From Crotophaga sulcirostris (Eukaryota; Chordata; Aves; Cuculiformes; Crotophagidae), in NCBI GenBank assembly GCA_013397455.1, contig VYZB01000095.1:1050446-1114445 (forward strand): a DNA stretch of 64,000 nt, read 5' to 3'. Numbering within the stretch: position 1 is the first letter of the stretch; each line of letters begins with the position of its first letter. The position numbers and the translations under genes are program-made. Below are positions 1-11,985 of this stretch, one piece after another. The notes below the pieces were generated by a model, which was not told the DNA's origin, made no database searches, and saw only the letters and a list, made by a program, of their open reading frames with translations.

Positions 1-3000
1 ATGTGAGATTGAGACTCTAGACCTGCTCAAGATGAGGCAGGATCATGCAAAGTTGATAAACACTGAACTTATGTTTCTGTACCACACACATGATTAACAA
101 AGTTTGCAGGCTGGTATTTGTCTGTCAAACCCCAGTGCTGCCATTTGAAAAGTTTTTTAACAATAAGATTACTATGGAGTAACTGACATTTTATTTTGCT
201 TGTCAGAATACATACAAGCTGTACGTATTGCAAACAGCAGCTAAATTTCTCTAGAAATGTATGCAGGCATGTGTTTCCTGCTTCCAAACTGAAAATCAGA
301 TTACTGTCTGGTGTACTAGCTGGAGATCTGATGAATGTTTATTTGGCACCATGTTCATACTGTTATGCACAAGTGCATAGAATTAAAATAATAATTTCTA
401 CTTGATTTCATGCTTCTCTGGCTTAATGGTCTCTGATGTTTTTTAGCAGATCCATTATACATACTTAAATATAGAAAAGACATACTGCAAGAAAAAAAGA
501 AAAGACGAATAAACTGGTGACCGCATTCACTCCAAAGTGAAGTCGGAAGGAAAATAGCAAATATGGCTTTTTCTAGGGTTTATCACTGTCTTTCCTGGAT
601 AATATGACACTGAGGTATTCATAATAATCAGTGGTGTACCCAAACCAATTTTCTGCTTGTCTCTACAAAATCCTGACAACTTCTGTTTTTCCTATAAGTG
701 CAGTTGCATGTAATTAGCAAATTGCTCAAGGCTTGATTAAAATGTCATTTTATGAATCTGCAGTATCTCCAGCTCCTTTTCTAAAGCAACTCACTACCTG
801 CTCAGCTTAACCCCATGCCAGTCAAAAATCTTGTCATCAAAAAAAAAGGAAAATTATTATTTTATTCTACAGCTTGACAGCATCTACTGCTTCCCTCTCA
901 ACACAGATGGTGAGTACCCAGAGTGGCAGGAAGAGGTACCAAAAGGCTGCTGGAACTTCCAAGCAGAACAGAGGTTGTCATTTTGGATGCCACTGTCAAA
1001 AGCCATGCCTTGGAAAAGCATCCCTTTGGGGAGTGACACTGCCATGCCAGGGAGTGATGACAGGCTGGAGCGCTCAGGCAGTCTTATCTGTGCAGGCACT
1101 CAAGAGAGATTTCAGGGAAAGAGATTGAAGATAATGTAAATACAAGTGATGGTGTGTAACTTGCAAGCAACCGTTCCCACCCCCTGTTCTACACCAGCTC
1201 TGTTTACTGCTCACAACTCTGTCACCCTTCAGCTTTCAGATAGTGTTTTATTTAAATTTTCTGTTTCATTCAGACTCAGGATTAAAAGACAGATGTCAAA
1301 GCAGCTTCAGTTTCATTTAGAGTAACTGGGAGTTTCAAAAGTGAAATACTGCCATTCTGCATTACAACAAATGGACGCTGAGTAGGAAGGTTCAGGCGTC
1401 TCTTCTGGGAAGGCTGAAGTGTTCATAATCCAGCTTCTTTTGCTTTTGTCACCATCTGAAGAGATTGCTTGGTATGTTGGGTTTTTAAAAATTTTTATCA
1501 GTTTCCTTCCCTTATCACAAAAACCAAGTTACTTTAATCTCAGTTGTGCCTGGTGAGAATTCATTGATATTTCTTAACTTTGCAAGACCTGTTTATGACT
1601 TACAGTCCCATAGGATCTCACACTGGCTGAGCTAATACACTCCGTTATAGCTCTGTAAAGCAGAACTCAGCTCTTCTCTGCTCCCGTACGTGAACACATA
1701 TGTACACACATTTTAACGTTGAAGACATTTCATAACCTCTGTCCTTTTCCTATCACCTAGCTTCCTAGCCAGCATTGTCCCTTCTGCACATTTTTCCTTT
1801 TTGTGTTCTTCTGCATTTGGCTACTTTGTGCTGAATTCCAGCAGTACAGGCATATTAGCTGGTAGAAATAAATCATGGGAGGAAATCTAAGGTTTACCCA
1901 AGCACCTGTTAGTACAGCTTATTGTGTTTAGTATTTTTAATATGTCCCACTTTTTCCCCCAGTAGAAAGAAGGCCAGAACATAAGCATTTATTTGGAATT
2001 CTCTATCACTGCTATGTTATAACCAGGGCTATTTTATAATTATGTCTTCATTGCCTCAACACAAATCATGCTTTAAATGATTAAATAAATCTTAGCAAAG
2101 GCATAGGGTTTTCTGTACTACTGTCCATGGGTGATTTGCATGCAAGAGAAATACATTTGAACCTCTCCCTGAGAAAAATAATTTTCTAGGGAGTTCTGAA
2201 TTTTGCATATTTAATTATTATATAAGCATTTTTGTTTGGTATTGTTCTGGTAAGTCTATATTTTATTGGGCCTCTGATGATTTATAATAATAAATGTTTG
2301 TTCAGTAACAGCTGGTCTCAGATCATTATCCTATCAAACATACTGTATTTATTTATCCCGCCTCATCTTTAACCCTTCTGGATTTTGTTTACTTTCTCTA
2401 GTCACAATATTTTGGCTGGAAAGAAGTCAAGCTCCCTTAGAAAATACTTCATAATGAATTAAGATCAGACGTTTCTGGAACAGACATTCAGTATTACTCG
2501 AGCACACAAGCTACACCACCTGCAGAATTTGTAGCATGCTCTTGGTGCATGCTGACTGCTCCCATAGTAAGGTACTCTCCGAACATCCCAGAGTTGTTTG
2601 TTAGCCTCTTAAAAAATAGACTTACTGCATTGGCAGCAGGCTGCATGCTACTACCTAGTATCAGTGGGAGCCCTGCTCTTGATATTGTCAAGGAAGAGAA
2701 AACTACAGACTGTTAATGTCATGTTCCTTTGAAGATTTTGCCATGCTTTACATCTAACACTCCAAAGGAAACATACGTCTCTAGTATAATAGGGAAAGAA
2801 ACAATCCTCATCTCAGGTAACTCAGCTAAGGGCAATTGGTTCAGGTGTACAGGATAGATGCCAACCTGGCTCTGCTTTGCCAGCCCTGGAACAATGTTTT
2901 AGTGGGATGCAGTGATAGTCCACTCCTGAATAAAAGCCAGCCTGCTTAAGACACAGTCTACAATTCCTGGAAGGAAATTCTGAGGAATATATTACGGCTT

Positions 3001-3140
3001 CAGTCTTGATTTTTGGGAAATGAAATGCTTATCCCCTTACTGAAGGGTCATTATGCCATTCATAACATATAGAGCTGAATGTTTTCTTGATCAGATCAAA
3101 GAGCAACTGCGAGGAGGAAGGGAGAAGTAGAGCCCTTCAT
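1..3140. other. Unique AT-rich non-coding stretch
   Basis: No recognisable gene or repeat family is visible here. Stops are frequent in all frames, and the short ORFs overlap one another on both strands as chance ORFs do. The one item of note is a short splice-bounded open stretch at 873-909, described separately. The moderately GC-richer patch at about 890-1110 is open in two plus-strand frames and one minus-strand frame at once, which argues against real coding. This could be intergenic or intronic DNA. Confidence 0.6.
873..909 (+). other. Candidate small internal exon (unconfirmed)
   Basis: A T-rich tract ending in ...TTTTATTCTACAG precedes the segment, and a near-consensus donor ATG|GTGAGT follows at 910. 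The 37-nt interval is open in two of three frames; frame 0 reads LDSIYCFPLNTD. Both sites are seen in the sequence, but no family match is recognised and no partner exon with a matching phase is evident. It could be a microexon, a lncRNA exon or a coincidence. Confidence 0.12.
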
Positions 3141-3144
3141 TCAG

Positions 3145-3280
3145 CTGCCCTGGGTTAATCACAGATTCCTGAGATTTAAGTTCAAATCCATCCTCCTTAT
3201 TTGAAGCGTAGAATTGAACTTGACACCTCTCCTCATCCCAAATCGGAGAGCATTAACCATGAGACCAGAGAGTCAATCCC
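3145..3280 (-). repeat. Old amniote tRNA-like inverted-repeat element
   Basis: The two halves are imperfect inverted copies. The left arm runs GGTTAATCAC...AAGTTCAAATCC, and the reverse complement of the right arm reads GGTTAATGCTCTCC...AAGTTCAATTC. Each arm carries a 'GGTTAA...GTTCAAATCC'-like motif resembling tRNA A/B-box sequence. This matches, from memory, an ancient dispersed repeat of turtles and birds whose arms read roughly 'tggttagggcactc...ggttcaaatcccc'. It is diverged and is not a functional tRNA, because no complete cloverleaf forms. The strand is arbitrary given the symmetry. The family name is not asserted. Confidence 0.45.
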
Positions 3281-4639
3281 TCAGTTTTCATCTCAAACAC
3301 AATTGAAGTTGACATTATTTAAACACAGAAGTAACATCAAGGAAATAAAGGAGAGATTGGGTGCATCTCAGATGTCTCAGTAGCTATGCCATTTTTCTGT
3401 AGAAGCAGCTAGAAGGGTGCCAAATCTTAACTCAGATGAAGCAGGAAATCGAAGATGTGTAATACTGAGACAGAAATGTCACAAGGTGTGGATCCAACTC
3501 TAAGTCAACCAAAATTGCAAGCTCTATTTCCACTGGCAATACAGAGCTTGGATCAGCACATGGATATCTAAATTGGGCTTTTATCAATCATTTCTTCACA
3601 TTTTTAATTGAAAAAAGAGGAAATGCCTGACACAGAAGTAGAGATAACATAGAGATTGGTACAGCAACTATTAATCAAAAAGCAAAATAAATATTCCAGC
3701 TGTATAAATAACAAGGAGAGCTTGTTATTTACCTTCAGTAAATGAGTTCTGAACCTCTGTTTAAAATCTTGGATATATATTACTTTTTCAAAACTAGTTT
3801 AAGATAAGTTCATGTGGAGATCCACCTGTTCTGAGAAGGTCTATCATAGTATTCCAGAAGTTGAAGTCTTGTATGCCATTTAATTCCCTATGAGGATAAT
3901 ATTCCAAAGAAACCAGAAAAACATTGAACTTAATTTTTACCATCAGAGGCCATCAAATTTATAGAGAGAGAGCAGGTATACTTCAAGAAGGAAAAATTCT
4001 GAAATGCAAACCTCAAATAGTAGAGATAAAGCGTTTTATTTTCCCTTTGCTGTTATAATTTTGTTTTATAAACTTAACTTCACTCCACCATCCTTCATCA
4101 CATATGGATATCTTACCATGAGAAATCCCATACCACTGGTCTGAATTGATGCATCCTTTATAATTCCTACTTTGTTCCCTTTGTCATCATTAGAAGTGCC
4201 AGGTTCCTACCAACATTAAGTAAGGAACTCATTTATAAAGTATAAGAAATATTTAGCAGGTAATGTATAATATTAAAATTTGCAATTGGTTTAAGCTGGC
4301 TTTATGCATCATCATTCAGAGCCTATAACTACCTATAAGAAGTCTAAGAGTTATTGGATTATTGTTATAGTCCAAAGTAAGCAAGTTTATTTCTAGAAAC
4401 TTCTGTTATATTTTACTTATCCCTGGGCTATTGATTAGTGAAACGCTGTTACGAAATGACTGATGCACTTAAGTAGTTTTCAGTGGCACAAAGTTTATTT
4501 ATTTGGTCTTAATAAAACTATGGAAATACACAAGCAAAAGAATAAAGGTGAGAAGCTTTCTCATTCACTCAGACTTCAGTAACTATGGAGTATTTGTTCA
4601 TTGAAGAGAAAACCTTGAAAGCTGAAAAAGTGGTAAAGT
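3281..4639. other. Unique AT-rich non-coding stretch
   Basis: Nothing beyond short chance ORFs is seen. The 60-codon ORF at 3201-3383 starts inside the tRNA-like repeat and has no splice context that would suggest an exon. Confidence 0.6.
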
Positions 4640-4797
4640 GATGGAACAGGCTGTAGAGGGAAGTGGGGTGTTCAAAAAACATACAGATAAGGCTCTTCAG
4701 GACATGGTTTAGTAGGCACTGTGGTGTTGGGCTGACAGTTGGACTTGATTTTATAGGTCTTTTCCAACCTTAATGTTTCTATGATTCTATGATTCTA
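4640..4797 (+). mobile_element. CR1 LINE, 3' terminal fragment
   Basis: The segment carries the typical CR1 3' end: 'tggaacaggctg' near the start, 'gacatggtttagt', 'ttggacttgattttataggtcttttccaacc', and a terminal tandem 'tctatgattctatgattct'. Only about 160 bp of the 3' UTR survives, so it is strongly 5'-truncated, as most CR1 copies are, and it lacks any coding part. It is diverged from the consensus and contains an internal deletion. Confidence 0.9.
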
Positions 4798-7095
4798 AAT
4801 GCAAACAGCAGTTCCTGACAGATGAAATGTCTACACATGTATTTTAAGTGAGACTTTTTACCCTTCTGATCACAAATAGAGCAAGTTTACCAGATCTGGC
4901 ACTGTTCCTCAGATAGCTGGAAGTACAGGACCAAGTTTTCTTTAAAAAATACTATTTGTAAAAAACACTGAAGCATGTTCAGTTATTTTCCAAGTGACTG
5001 GCCAGTCTCCTCTCTTTTGTTTCATATCACTCAGCCACAACACAGGCTATGTCAGCTGTGGTAGCAAGAACCTAAATTGATGGCATCAGGTTGCTTTGGC
5101 TTTTCTTACCAGGCCTTGTTTGCTTTTTCTGATCTCTGCTAGCACTGTACTCTTAGCTTTCGGTGCCACTTACTACAAAGATCCCAACTGAACCATTTCT
5201 CAGGTATATTATGCAGGTTTCTCTAACAACAGAGAATCCCTCCTTGTGAAGTCTCAGTTATTGCTTTCATATTCCAAGCAGCGCCTAAATTCAATTTATG
5301 ATGATGCTATTTTGCTTCTCAACACCTTAATTTGGTGTATTATATAACTAAACTGTTTGGATGAAGACTTACAGTATGCACAGCATTATTGGTATTGGAA
5401 GGGCCTTCATATTTCACTGTGTACTTCACAAATACACTGACAATTTTCCATTAAGATTTTTAAAAGTTAAGTGTGGGGGAAAAAAATAAAAGGGCATAAG
5501 AAACTAAGTCTCAAAGTAGAGATCAGTTGTGTGAAGCTTTTAAATACATCCTCTGCAAATTGCTGCTCATCTTTTTCTATAAAAACCCCAAACTGATTGT
5601 TAGGTCTTCTTATATTGGGCCTTTTATAGAGCGAAAAGTACTCAGATTTTTTTTTTTGCATTTTTTTGTAAGTATAGCAAGCCACATTCTCTTCTCACTA
5701 ACATCTTTTTTTTAAAGGAAAGCAAAGTTTGAACTTGGTTAATGATATTGATATTTGTTGTTTTATACTTTTATAAATAAGGGGTGGAGTGCAAGGACAA
5801 AAAAACAAGAGCCTAGTCTGGTAAATAATTATATATTTATGTGTGTGTGGGTCAGAAAAAGAGCAATAAGCAGAAGAACATACAGCAAGTATGGTTAGGC
5901 ATCTCTAAGTCTGCAACCGCAGTTGACATGGTCTTTTGAGAAGCCCTGTGACCCAGAGATAGCTTTTGTATGGCCTGGAGAAAGAGTAGAGGAAGGCAAG
6001 AAAGAAATAGGAGACAAGGGGTGTGGGTGTGTGTGTTTAGTTTTGATTAGATGGGTAGGTGCAATAGAATGGTGTTTCAGGGGTTTTGGTAAGAGATGTG
6101 TAATTAAATGCATAGTTTGAAGCAAGAGAGGGAAGAAGCAAAAGTGACTTGTAGATCAAGAGTTCAAGTGACATGGAAAAAATTAAATTACTTAGTAATA
6201 GGGGAGATTTGGAAAAGAAGGTTAAGGTGTTACTGTTTTGGTCATGTTAATATTAATGAAGTGATCTAAGAACAGCAGATCAAAAGCTTCAGTTTGAAGT
6301 AAATTAACTTGTGAAAAGTCTTCCACTTTTCTGTTTAAAAATATTCTACATCCTTCCTTTGAAGATGAACTGAATTTAGAATTTTTATAGAAAGGACCAA
6401 CTTCTGTAAGTCAGAAGAAACACAAGAAGAATTGTGGCTTATGACATGGCAACAGATGTGTAAAGTTAGGATGTGCAAACTTCTCTTAACACAGAGAAAT
6501 ATTCCTGTTCCAGCATTCCTCCTTCCTAGGCAGCTCAGATTTATGTACTTGATCTAGTGAAATGCATCTTCAGAAAACACTGCAGTGTTAGAAGACTGAC
6601 ACATTCATGAGACAATGCCCTCAGCAATCCACACAGTGCTACTGCATTAAACTTGCTACAATATATTATGATTCACATCTGTAAGTGAAATAGCAGTAAA
6701 CCATACCTGGCTTTTCAAGCATTATAAACTGGAAAATGTTAGTGTCTTACATATTTACAATCATATGCACATAAACAGAGCTTGAGTCATCGACTCTTGA
6801 TATAACAGGGCCATGTTCAATGAGAAGGCACTTGGAATAGTGACTTGGACGGAAAAATATTGGGGGCTGGCATCAATCTTTTCTATTCATACAGTTTACA
6901 GGCAGTTATCTGATTCAAATACCACTGAAAGAAATTGAAAGATTCCCCAGACTGAGGAAAGAAACACTTAAAGCAATCTAAGAGTAATATTTGCAATACT
7001 CTGGGATATCCTTGAGAAGGCACAACTTTTAGATTATATGCCTGCATCAATCTGACGGCAGGTACATTAGAGTCATGACTATTCCATTTTCTCAG

Positions 7096-7149
7096 TATTT
7101 ACAAGGAGCACAGTATCATCCACATGTGAGACAAGGGAACAGACAGCAG
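7096..7149 (+). other. Candidate internal exon, best splice pair in window (unconfirmed)
   Basis: The acceptor is a clean pyrimidine tract ending ATTCCATTTTCTCAG, with a branch-point-like TCATGAC about 20 nt upstream. The donor CAGCAG|GTAAGT matches the vertebrate consensus almost fully. The enclosed segment is 54 nt (18 codons, phase-preserving) and open in two frames; frame 0 reads YLQGAQYHPHVRQG... . No homologue is recognised. It does not share a reading phase with the candidate terminal exon at 10423, so if both are real an exon lies between them or they belong to different transcripts. A lncRNA exon is equally possible. Confidence 0.2.
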
Positions 7150-10100
7150 GTAAGTTATGATGTAAAACCTCACAAGAACATCTCAGGTGAGTTAAATAAA
7201 CAGTTCTCAAGGCCCAACCTGGTGTCCTAACTACTATTCTTCACTTCATATCTGCTGCCCAACCAGACATGCCTACATAGCAAACTTCCACTGACAAATC
7301 ATGCAGCCTAAAGTTGTTCTTCAAGTTTTCTACTTCTTCAGCACACTCATAATTTAGATTTATTCCCATATGGGATAGCTTTCTGCTAGTGGCTGAGTAC
7401 CTCTAAAGCCAGTGGACTCTCCAGAACAAGGTGCAAGCAAATACCATGGGTGGGAAGTAAACCTCAAGGTATTTATGTCTCCTAGCAAGAATAAATTTAA
7501 ACAGAGGAAGACTGAGAATGCACAGTATCTTAATACACCCCACTGAAGAGTACAAATTCATCAGCAGGGGGACTAAACCTGGCTGTTACTGCTGCCTGGA
7601 TCACAGGAATCAGGAGGTATCTGGCTGTGTCTCTCTTGCTGTTCCATGTTAGAATAATAATATGAAATAGATTAGAATATTGGTGGGAGCTCTTTAAGAA
7701 GGTGAGGCATCAGTGCTGATGGCATTGCAATTCCAAAAGGTTTTTGGATTAGTTACCTAGATCTTCTAAAGAGTGTGAATACACCTGAGCAGTTTGAGCA
7801 GAGATAGAAGCACATAAATAAAGTATAACGTTCACAATCAGAGTGAACACAAATGTTGAAAGATTTCAGAAGAAATTAATGTAAACAGTTTGCTGAAGTT
7901 GCTAACAGAAGAATATGGATTTTGGTACAATTTGTCTCACCTTTTTTTTCCTTCTGGCAAATCCACGTTTTGCTTCTATCTAACATTGTCTTTGCTTTTT
8001 CAAGAGCATATCAGATTTTATTTGAAAGTAGAGCAAACAATATATTTTTTTAAAAACCTTCATGTATATTTTATCCTAAAGCGATCCGTATCATTATTGA
8101 TTGTTCCTGCAATAAGAAAGTTAATAGGATGAATTGCAAGTAGTTGCCATAGTAACTACCATTGGTCTCTTTCTCTTGAAGAGGAAGCATACAATTAATT
8201 TGTCTTTTAACGTACTTTATTGCTGGAAATCTTATATAAATGCAGCAGCATGGGTCCAGATTCATTATACACTTCTGTGTCATTGTCCTCTTAAATCATC
8301 TTTTCTGATATATTTGTTAAGTGTTTATTAGAAAGAAAGTTCTCACTCAGTGTTTTTCCTGATGTATAGTTTGCCTAGGATGAAAGCAGAGGTGTTCAGA
8401 GAACTAGGATTCTTTCTTTTCCTATCAGTCATCCAATACTTCACAGCCCATGCCCTACCCTCTGCTAGCAAAACACTTTGGAGCACACCACTATTTTGAC
8501 AAAACACATCAACTCTGGAACCAAAACACCATTTTAGGCTAGACTCGAATTGTTTTATGCTCTATTACTGAATTGATTTTATTCTGCATTTTGATACTTA
8601 CATGATGTCTTTCTGGCATTATTAATGCAGGTTCTGGCAGTTTTGCCTGAGTAGAGACTTTGGAATTTGGCGCATGTTAAACCCACTATATTCCAGGTTA
8701 ATCAGAGGAAAACATCTGTTATCTTTTGCAGGATTTCTTCTGGGGGCTGTTTACTTAGTATAGGCATAAAATGACAGAAAAACAGTAGAGGAAGGTGTTT
8801 CTGATTTGGTTTGCATTCCCTCTATATCAGTGAAACTTAATGTCCTTCTTGTAACTTCTACTTTACAACTGTAAAGCAGAACAGTAAATGCTTTGATATT
8901 TCCCTTTATTTGAAAGAAATAATATTTTATAGGTAAATAATATTCTTTAGGGTTTACTAGGTTTCACCTAGATTGTTTCTATTTCACTTCAGGACAAAAG
9001 AGTAACATGATGCAAAAGAGATACATAAGGGAATAATCTTCAATGTATGTGTTTTCCATTTATAAAAGAAATAAAATTAATGTTTGTATGTATTAAGCAT
9101 AAGTGTGCACAAGTATTAAGCATAGAGGAATGCCACTGCACTACTGCACCTTCTCTCTTCTCCCTCCATTGGATCACACCTGCGTAACTGTCGATGAGCA
9201 CAGTCCCACTGCCAAAGTGATTTAGAGGAAATATAGAAAATGCAATGACCTACATAGCTGTTTTTGCAAAGCAGATCATTATTGGATGGGGAAAACCACT
9301 CAGATCAGGACTCCGATGCGCAAAGGGTCATTTGAATTCTCAGCCTCAGCTTCTGCCTCTACATTGAGAGGAGAAAAACTCCATAACATGCCACACAGTC
9401 AAGAATGTCTGCAATGAATGAGAAGTACAAGTGTATTTATTCGAAGACACTACACTCATATGAAACACCAGATGACTCCAAGAAGCTCTGGATCAGTTAC
9501 CAAGGATAAAAAAAATAAAAGACTTCCTCTATGCATAGTTCTTCCCTACCTCCTTATGCAGATCGAGGAAATTATTCACAACTAAAATACCACCATATGC
9601 TCAGGTATGAGCTGACAAAGACATATTACAGCTTTTCTCCACAAAATAGGAGGTCAACCAGGAAAATTTGCCTATGGAGTGTTTGGGGAAGTCATCCACC
9701 GCATTCACATTCAGAGAGAGAGGAGCAGCGGGGGAGGAAAATAAAGATCTTGCAACCTCCAAGACGTGTCAGAAAGGTGGAGGGTGAAAAGTTTGGAGGC
9801 ACTGAGGCAGCAAAAAAGGTGGATAACTAATAACGCAGAGGTCATAGAGTGGGATCCTTGCAGCCACAGTGGCAAGAGGGGAATTTTAAGCAAATTCCTT
9901 TCACAGGAGACAGCAGAGGTAAATCCCCGTAGACAGGTCATTCATTTTTACCACCTCCTACAACTTTAAACTTCAATTTAAACTTTTATTAGATCAGTCT
10001 GGACATGAGAACTTGCTGAAACGTGCCTCAAAGGGTGGGTTTTTTCCTTTTTTATATTTTTTTTTAGGTCAGCTAATAGAACTGTTTGTTATAAGCATGA

Positions 10101-10422
10101 GAAGTGATACCATTTTTCTCTTCTTCTTATGATATTACTATAGCCAGAGCAGGGAATATATGAGAAGAATATCTTCTTGAAAGAAAAGAAAACAAAAAAA
10201 AAACCAAAACAGAGCATTTTGAAAGAAATAACTATGGATTTAAAAAACTCAGATAATGAAGTGGAGCTCACAAATCAAAACAGTCTGAAGAGTACATGAA
10301 AGGTGAGTTAAGGTAATTCAAATAGTAATACAAAGGTGAGATTTTACTTTAAAGAGGGTTTTTTTCTCCTTCCTCTCCTTTCTTATGAGCCTGAAGTGAA
10401 ATCTTGTTTTACTTTTTAACAG

Positions 10423-10645
10423 AAAGCAATGGCTGGATCTATTAATGTTTGTTGACAAAAGCACTGTGACAGCTCCAAGGAAGAAGAAAGGTTTGAAGGA
10501 AGAGAGGTGTCAGCCACTTCATCCCAGTAAAATTTATTGGTACATGGAGGAAGAAAGACTAGCAAAAGAGACTCTTAGCATCAGGACTTGCTTCCCGAGT
10601 AGCAATAGCACAACAATTCCAGACCCAGTTCTCATAGAAGACTGA
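10423..10645 (+). other. Candidate 3'-terminal exon with ORF and stop (unconfirmed)
   Basis: A strong acceptor (TTGTTTTACTTTTTAACAG) is followed, one nucleotide in, by 73 open codons ending at TGA (10643-10645). The translation is hydrophilic, begins KQWLDLLMFVDKS, contains a basic cluster (PRKKKGLKEER) and an acidic stretch (YMEEERLAKE), and ends IPDPVLIED. A canonical AATAAA lies at 11498-11503, about 850 nt downstream, at a plausible 3' UTR distance. The protein is not recognised. The purine-rich DNA naturally yields K/E-rich peptides, so chance is a serious alternative. An upstream exon ending in phase 2 would be required. Confidence 0.2.
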
Positions 10646-11890
10646 ATTTGTGGCTAATGATTCTTATTTCACTATGTAAAAATCAACCCCTGTACAGGTA
10701 CCTTCCCTGCTACAAGCAGAAGACAGAAGTCTACCACAGCAAGACTTGACTAGCTACTTCTGCTGACAAAAGCAGCAAAGACAGGTCATACAAAACCAAG
10801 CAGTTAAAGCCTTTGCCCCTCATTTTCAGATGCTTAACTAAGCCTTGTTCAGGTTTACCTGTGCTTCAGTTGTGCCTCCGCATAACCTTGAATCTCAGGT
10901 CTAATTTAAGATTTCTGAACAGTAGAATTAGACATCCCTGCCTCTGCTCCCCTCACCCCATGAGGACCCAGCAAAGATGAAGTGAATGAAATAGGAACAT
11001 TCTCAACTATTTATGACTTTGTATTGTTGATGCCCTGCTAGCCTACAGGCCTCATTCATCTCTCTTTTTCATCCACCCAAAGAATTTAGACACCTTGCCA
11101 CAAGACAACAGTTTTATTTCCCCTTTCTGTACCTAGTTATTTTTCAGGGGGCAGAGAAAACGTTCTTTTTTTCCTCGGGACTGTACCTAGACTGAGCATA
11201 GCCCATGTGTTAGGAGAAAATGATTTGAACAATACGTGAGATAGCATCCAAGCCCAGTACCAACTTCTTCATATCTGTGAAGCATCCCAGGATCCCCCTA
11301 AGCCTTGTTCTAGAGCTCAGCTATAGGAGTCTGAAAATTCCTACACCACTAAAGGCAGCAGACTAGTGAAGCCCTTAAAATTTGGTCTTATAGCATAGTT
11401 GTAGACCTCCCATTACACCCCTTCCTCTATTTACAAATACTTTCCTTCCATCCTTAAATTCTTTACCTGGGTGTGACTTATGACAGTATGACTCTGTAAT
11501 AAAAAAACTGCTTTCAGCTGATGACAGCCCTACTCAGTTTCTGGATGCTTTTATCCCAGATAGCAGTGATCCTGCCTGATTCTTCAAGCCTAGAGGAACA
11601 CATACTTCCACAACAGAAAATAGGGGTTTGTATTATCATCACTATTTCTTCCATTATTTAGGAAATAATTGCTTCAATCAAATATGTAGATTATCTTTAC
11701 ATCTTCAATCTATAGCTTCACTTTAGCTACTACAGATCCTTCAGTTACGAACTTTCTGTGTTATCAAAACAGCTTCCAATTTAGAAAAAAAATCTTTGCT
11801 CAAGCATTTTTTTAATCAGGAGAATATTTATTCAGGTTTCCCTCATGCTTCTTTTGTGTGCCCCAGTCAGATTATTTTATAAATACCAAG

Positions 11891-11985
11891 GGACTAATTC
11901 TATTTTTTCTTGCCCCAGTGTGTTGCAATGTCAGTGGAGTTATTTTGAATACCCTTATTATAAAATAGGTCAGAATCAGATTCTT
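11891..11985. repeat. Degenerate ancient amniote palindromic repeat
   Basis: The segment shows 'ggactaattctat...gccccagtgt' followed by 'aatgtcagtggagttattttga' and 'aggtcagaatcagattct'. It resembles the old amniote dispersed repeat whose core reads 'gattctgatctcacttacaccagtgtaaat...tcaatggagttac...cagaatcagg'. Similarity is patchy and remembered rather than computed, so only low confidence is justified. Confidence 0.3.

Larger units (their letters stand above)
4798..11890. other. Long unique AT-rich non-coding stretch
   Basis: No gene or repeat can be named here. Two notable splice-bounded segments occur (7096-7149 and 10423-10645, listed separately). Short TG-rich runs near 5838 and 6020 are too short to call microsatellites. 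A GC-richer patch at 9650-9900 is open in several frames on both strands, so coding is unlikely. The remainder shows only chance ORFs. Confidence 0.55.

Noticed and set aside
3145..3280. tRNA gene
   Set aside because: A/B-box-like motifs are present, but no complete acceptor, anticodon and T-arm set can be formed. It fits an old repeat better.
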